Part shown: one piece after another, positions 45,478 to 45,623 of the stretch
How positions within the stretch are numbered: the first letter of the stretch is position 1
How the letters are laid out: each line of letters opens with the position of its first letter
Assembly (NCBI RefSeq): GCF_001854805.1
Contig: NZ_MBLO01000044.1
Location: forward strand, 159-45,781
From: Pseudofrankia coriaricola
GTDB taxonomy: Bacteria > Actinomycetota > Actinomycetes > Frankiales > Frankiaceae
Length of the DNA: 45,623 nucleotides
Reading direction: 5' to 3'
Position numbers and translations under genes: made by a program
Notes under the pieces: generated by a model
Database searches by the model: none
Seen by the model: the letters and a program-made list of their open reading frames with translations, nothing else
What the model was told of the DNA's origin: nothing

Positions 45478-45623
45478 ATGGCTGCGGGCGGATGCCGGTT
45501 CGTGCTGCTTCGGCTGACCTACCTCGGTGTCACGAACGCGTTCGCCCTGCTACGCCTGCTGCCCTACGGCGACCGTGACAAGGACATCGAGATCCTCACC
45601 CTGCGCCACCAGATCGCCGTGCT
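45478..45623 (+). CDS. transposase/integrase-core protein, N-terminal part only
   Basis: Starts at ATG 45478 and runs off the window. The 48 visible codons read MAAGGCRFVLLRLTYLGVTN, AFALLRLLPYGDRDKDIEIL, TLRHQIAVL. This matches the conserved N-terminus of a common actinobacterial transposase with an rve integrase-core domain, in which DRDKDxEILxLRHQ is the hallmark. Nothing can be said of its completeness. Confidence 0.7.
   Translation, partial: MAAGGCRFVLLRLTYLGVTNAFALLRLLPYGDRDKDIEILTLRHQIAV

Noticed and set aside
1-45623. CRISPR array
   Set aside because: No regularly spaced direct repeats with unique spacers were seen; the GGCGCG repeats lie within coding linkers with spacing too short for CRISPR.

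Overview
The window is high-GC actinomycete DNA. GTG and TTG starts are frequent, start/stop overlaps (ATGA, GTGA) are common, and the gene families are actinobacterial: a MobF relaxase with a long linker, a DUF2637 membrane protein, a GntR/UTRA regulator and an FxLD lanthipeptide cluster. A Frankia-like genome is my best guess but is not proven. Most of the window looks like accessory DNA inside or beside an integrative conjugative or mobilisable element. The right end carries a tyrosine integrase (43910-45106) and, 120 bp away, an isolated tRNA 3' half (45231-45264) that looks like an attachment-site copy. The left end carries conjugation and plasmid-type genes.

Layout: (1) 1-11.7 kb: a MobF relaxase/helicase whose catalytic N-terminus is missing, abutting a truncated reading frame on the other strand; a DUF4279 protein; a coupled ankyrin-repeat/372-aa pair; a DUF2637 (SpdB-like) membrane protein; a degenerate resolvase-like protein; and a GntR regulator reading away from a doubled palindromic operator. 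(2) 11.9-15.7 kb: a compact RiPP operon on the minus strand with visibly lower GC. It consists of a 61-aa precursor ending in three consecutive aromatic-x-Arg units (YDR, HHR, HNR), a fused radical SAM/SPASM-HExxH maturase, and a protein that fuses a UPF0489 (peptide-arginase-like) domain to a GNAT acyltransferase domain. The three parts suggest one route: cyclophane formation and hydroxylation, Arg to Orn conversion, then N-acylation. This is the strongest candidate for an undescribed system. (3) 16.2-16.8 kb: a stand-alone GNAT. (4) 16.7-26.5 kb: a class I lanthipeptide operon of the FxLD type, transcribed leftward: isoaspartyl-type methyltransferase, precursor, a near-perfect 15-bp hairpin, LanB, LanC, a second SpaB_C protein, then a PolA-type 5' nuclease, a PIG-L deacetylase and a TPR protein. 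An XRE/TPR regulator diverges from it. (5) 28.2-31.9 kb: an SDR epimerase, then a complete IS1634-family element with 27-bp ends and a TGGA target duplication, sitting in an already decayed GNAT gene. (6) 32-43 kb: a defence block. A type I restriction-modification operon (HTH protein, hsdM, hsdS, hsdR) runs leftward; diverging from it are a zinc-hook SMC-like ATPase and a small HEPN-like protein, recalling the RM-linked PrrC/RloC anticodon nucleases. (7) 43-45.6 kb: a frameshifted membrane-protein remnant, the integrase, the tRNA fragment and the first codons of a transposase that runs off the window.

Functions come from motif reading only; no database search was possible. Many open frames longer than 200 codons lie antisense to these genes and were rejected as GC-rich shadows.
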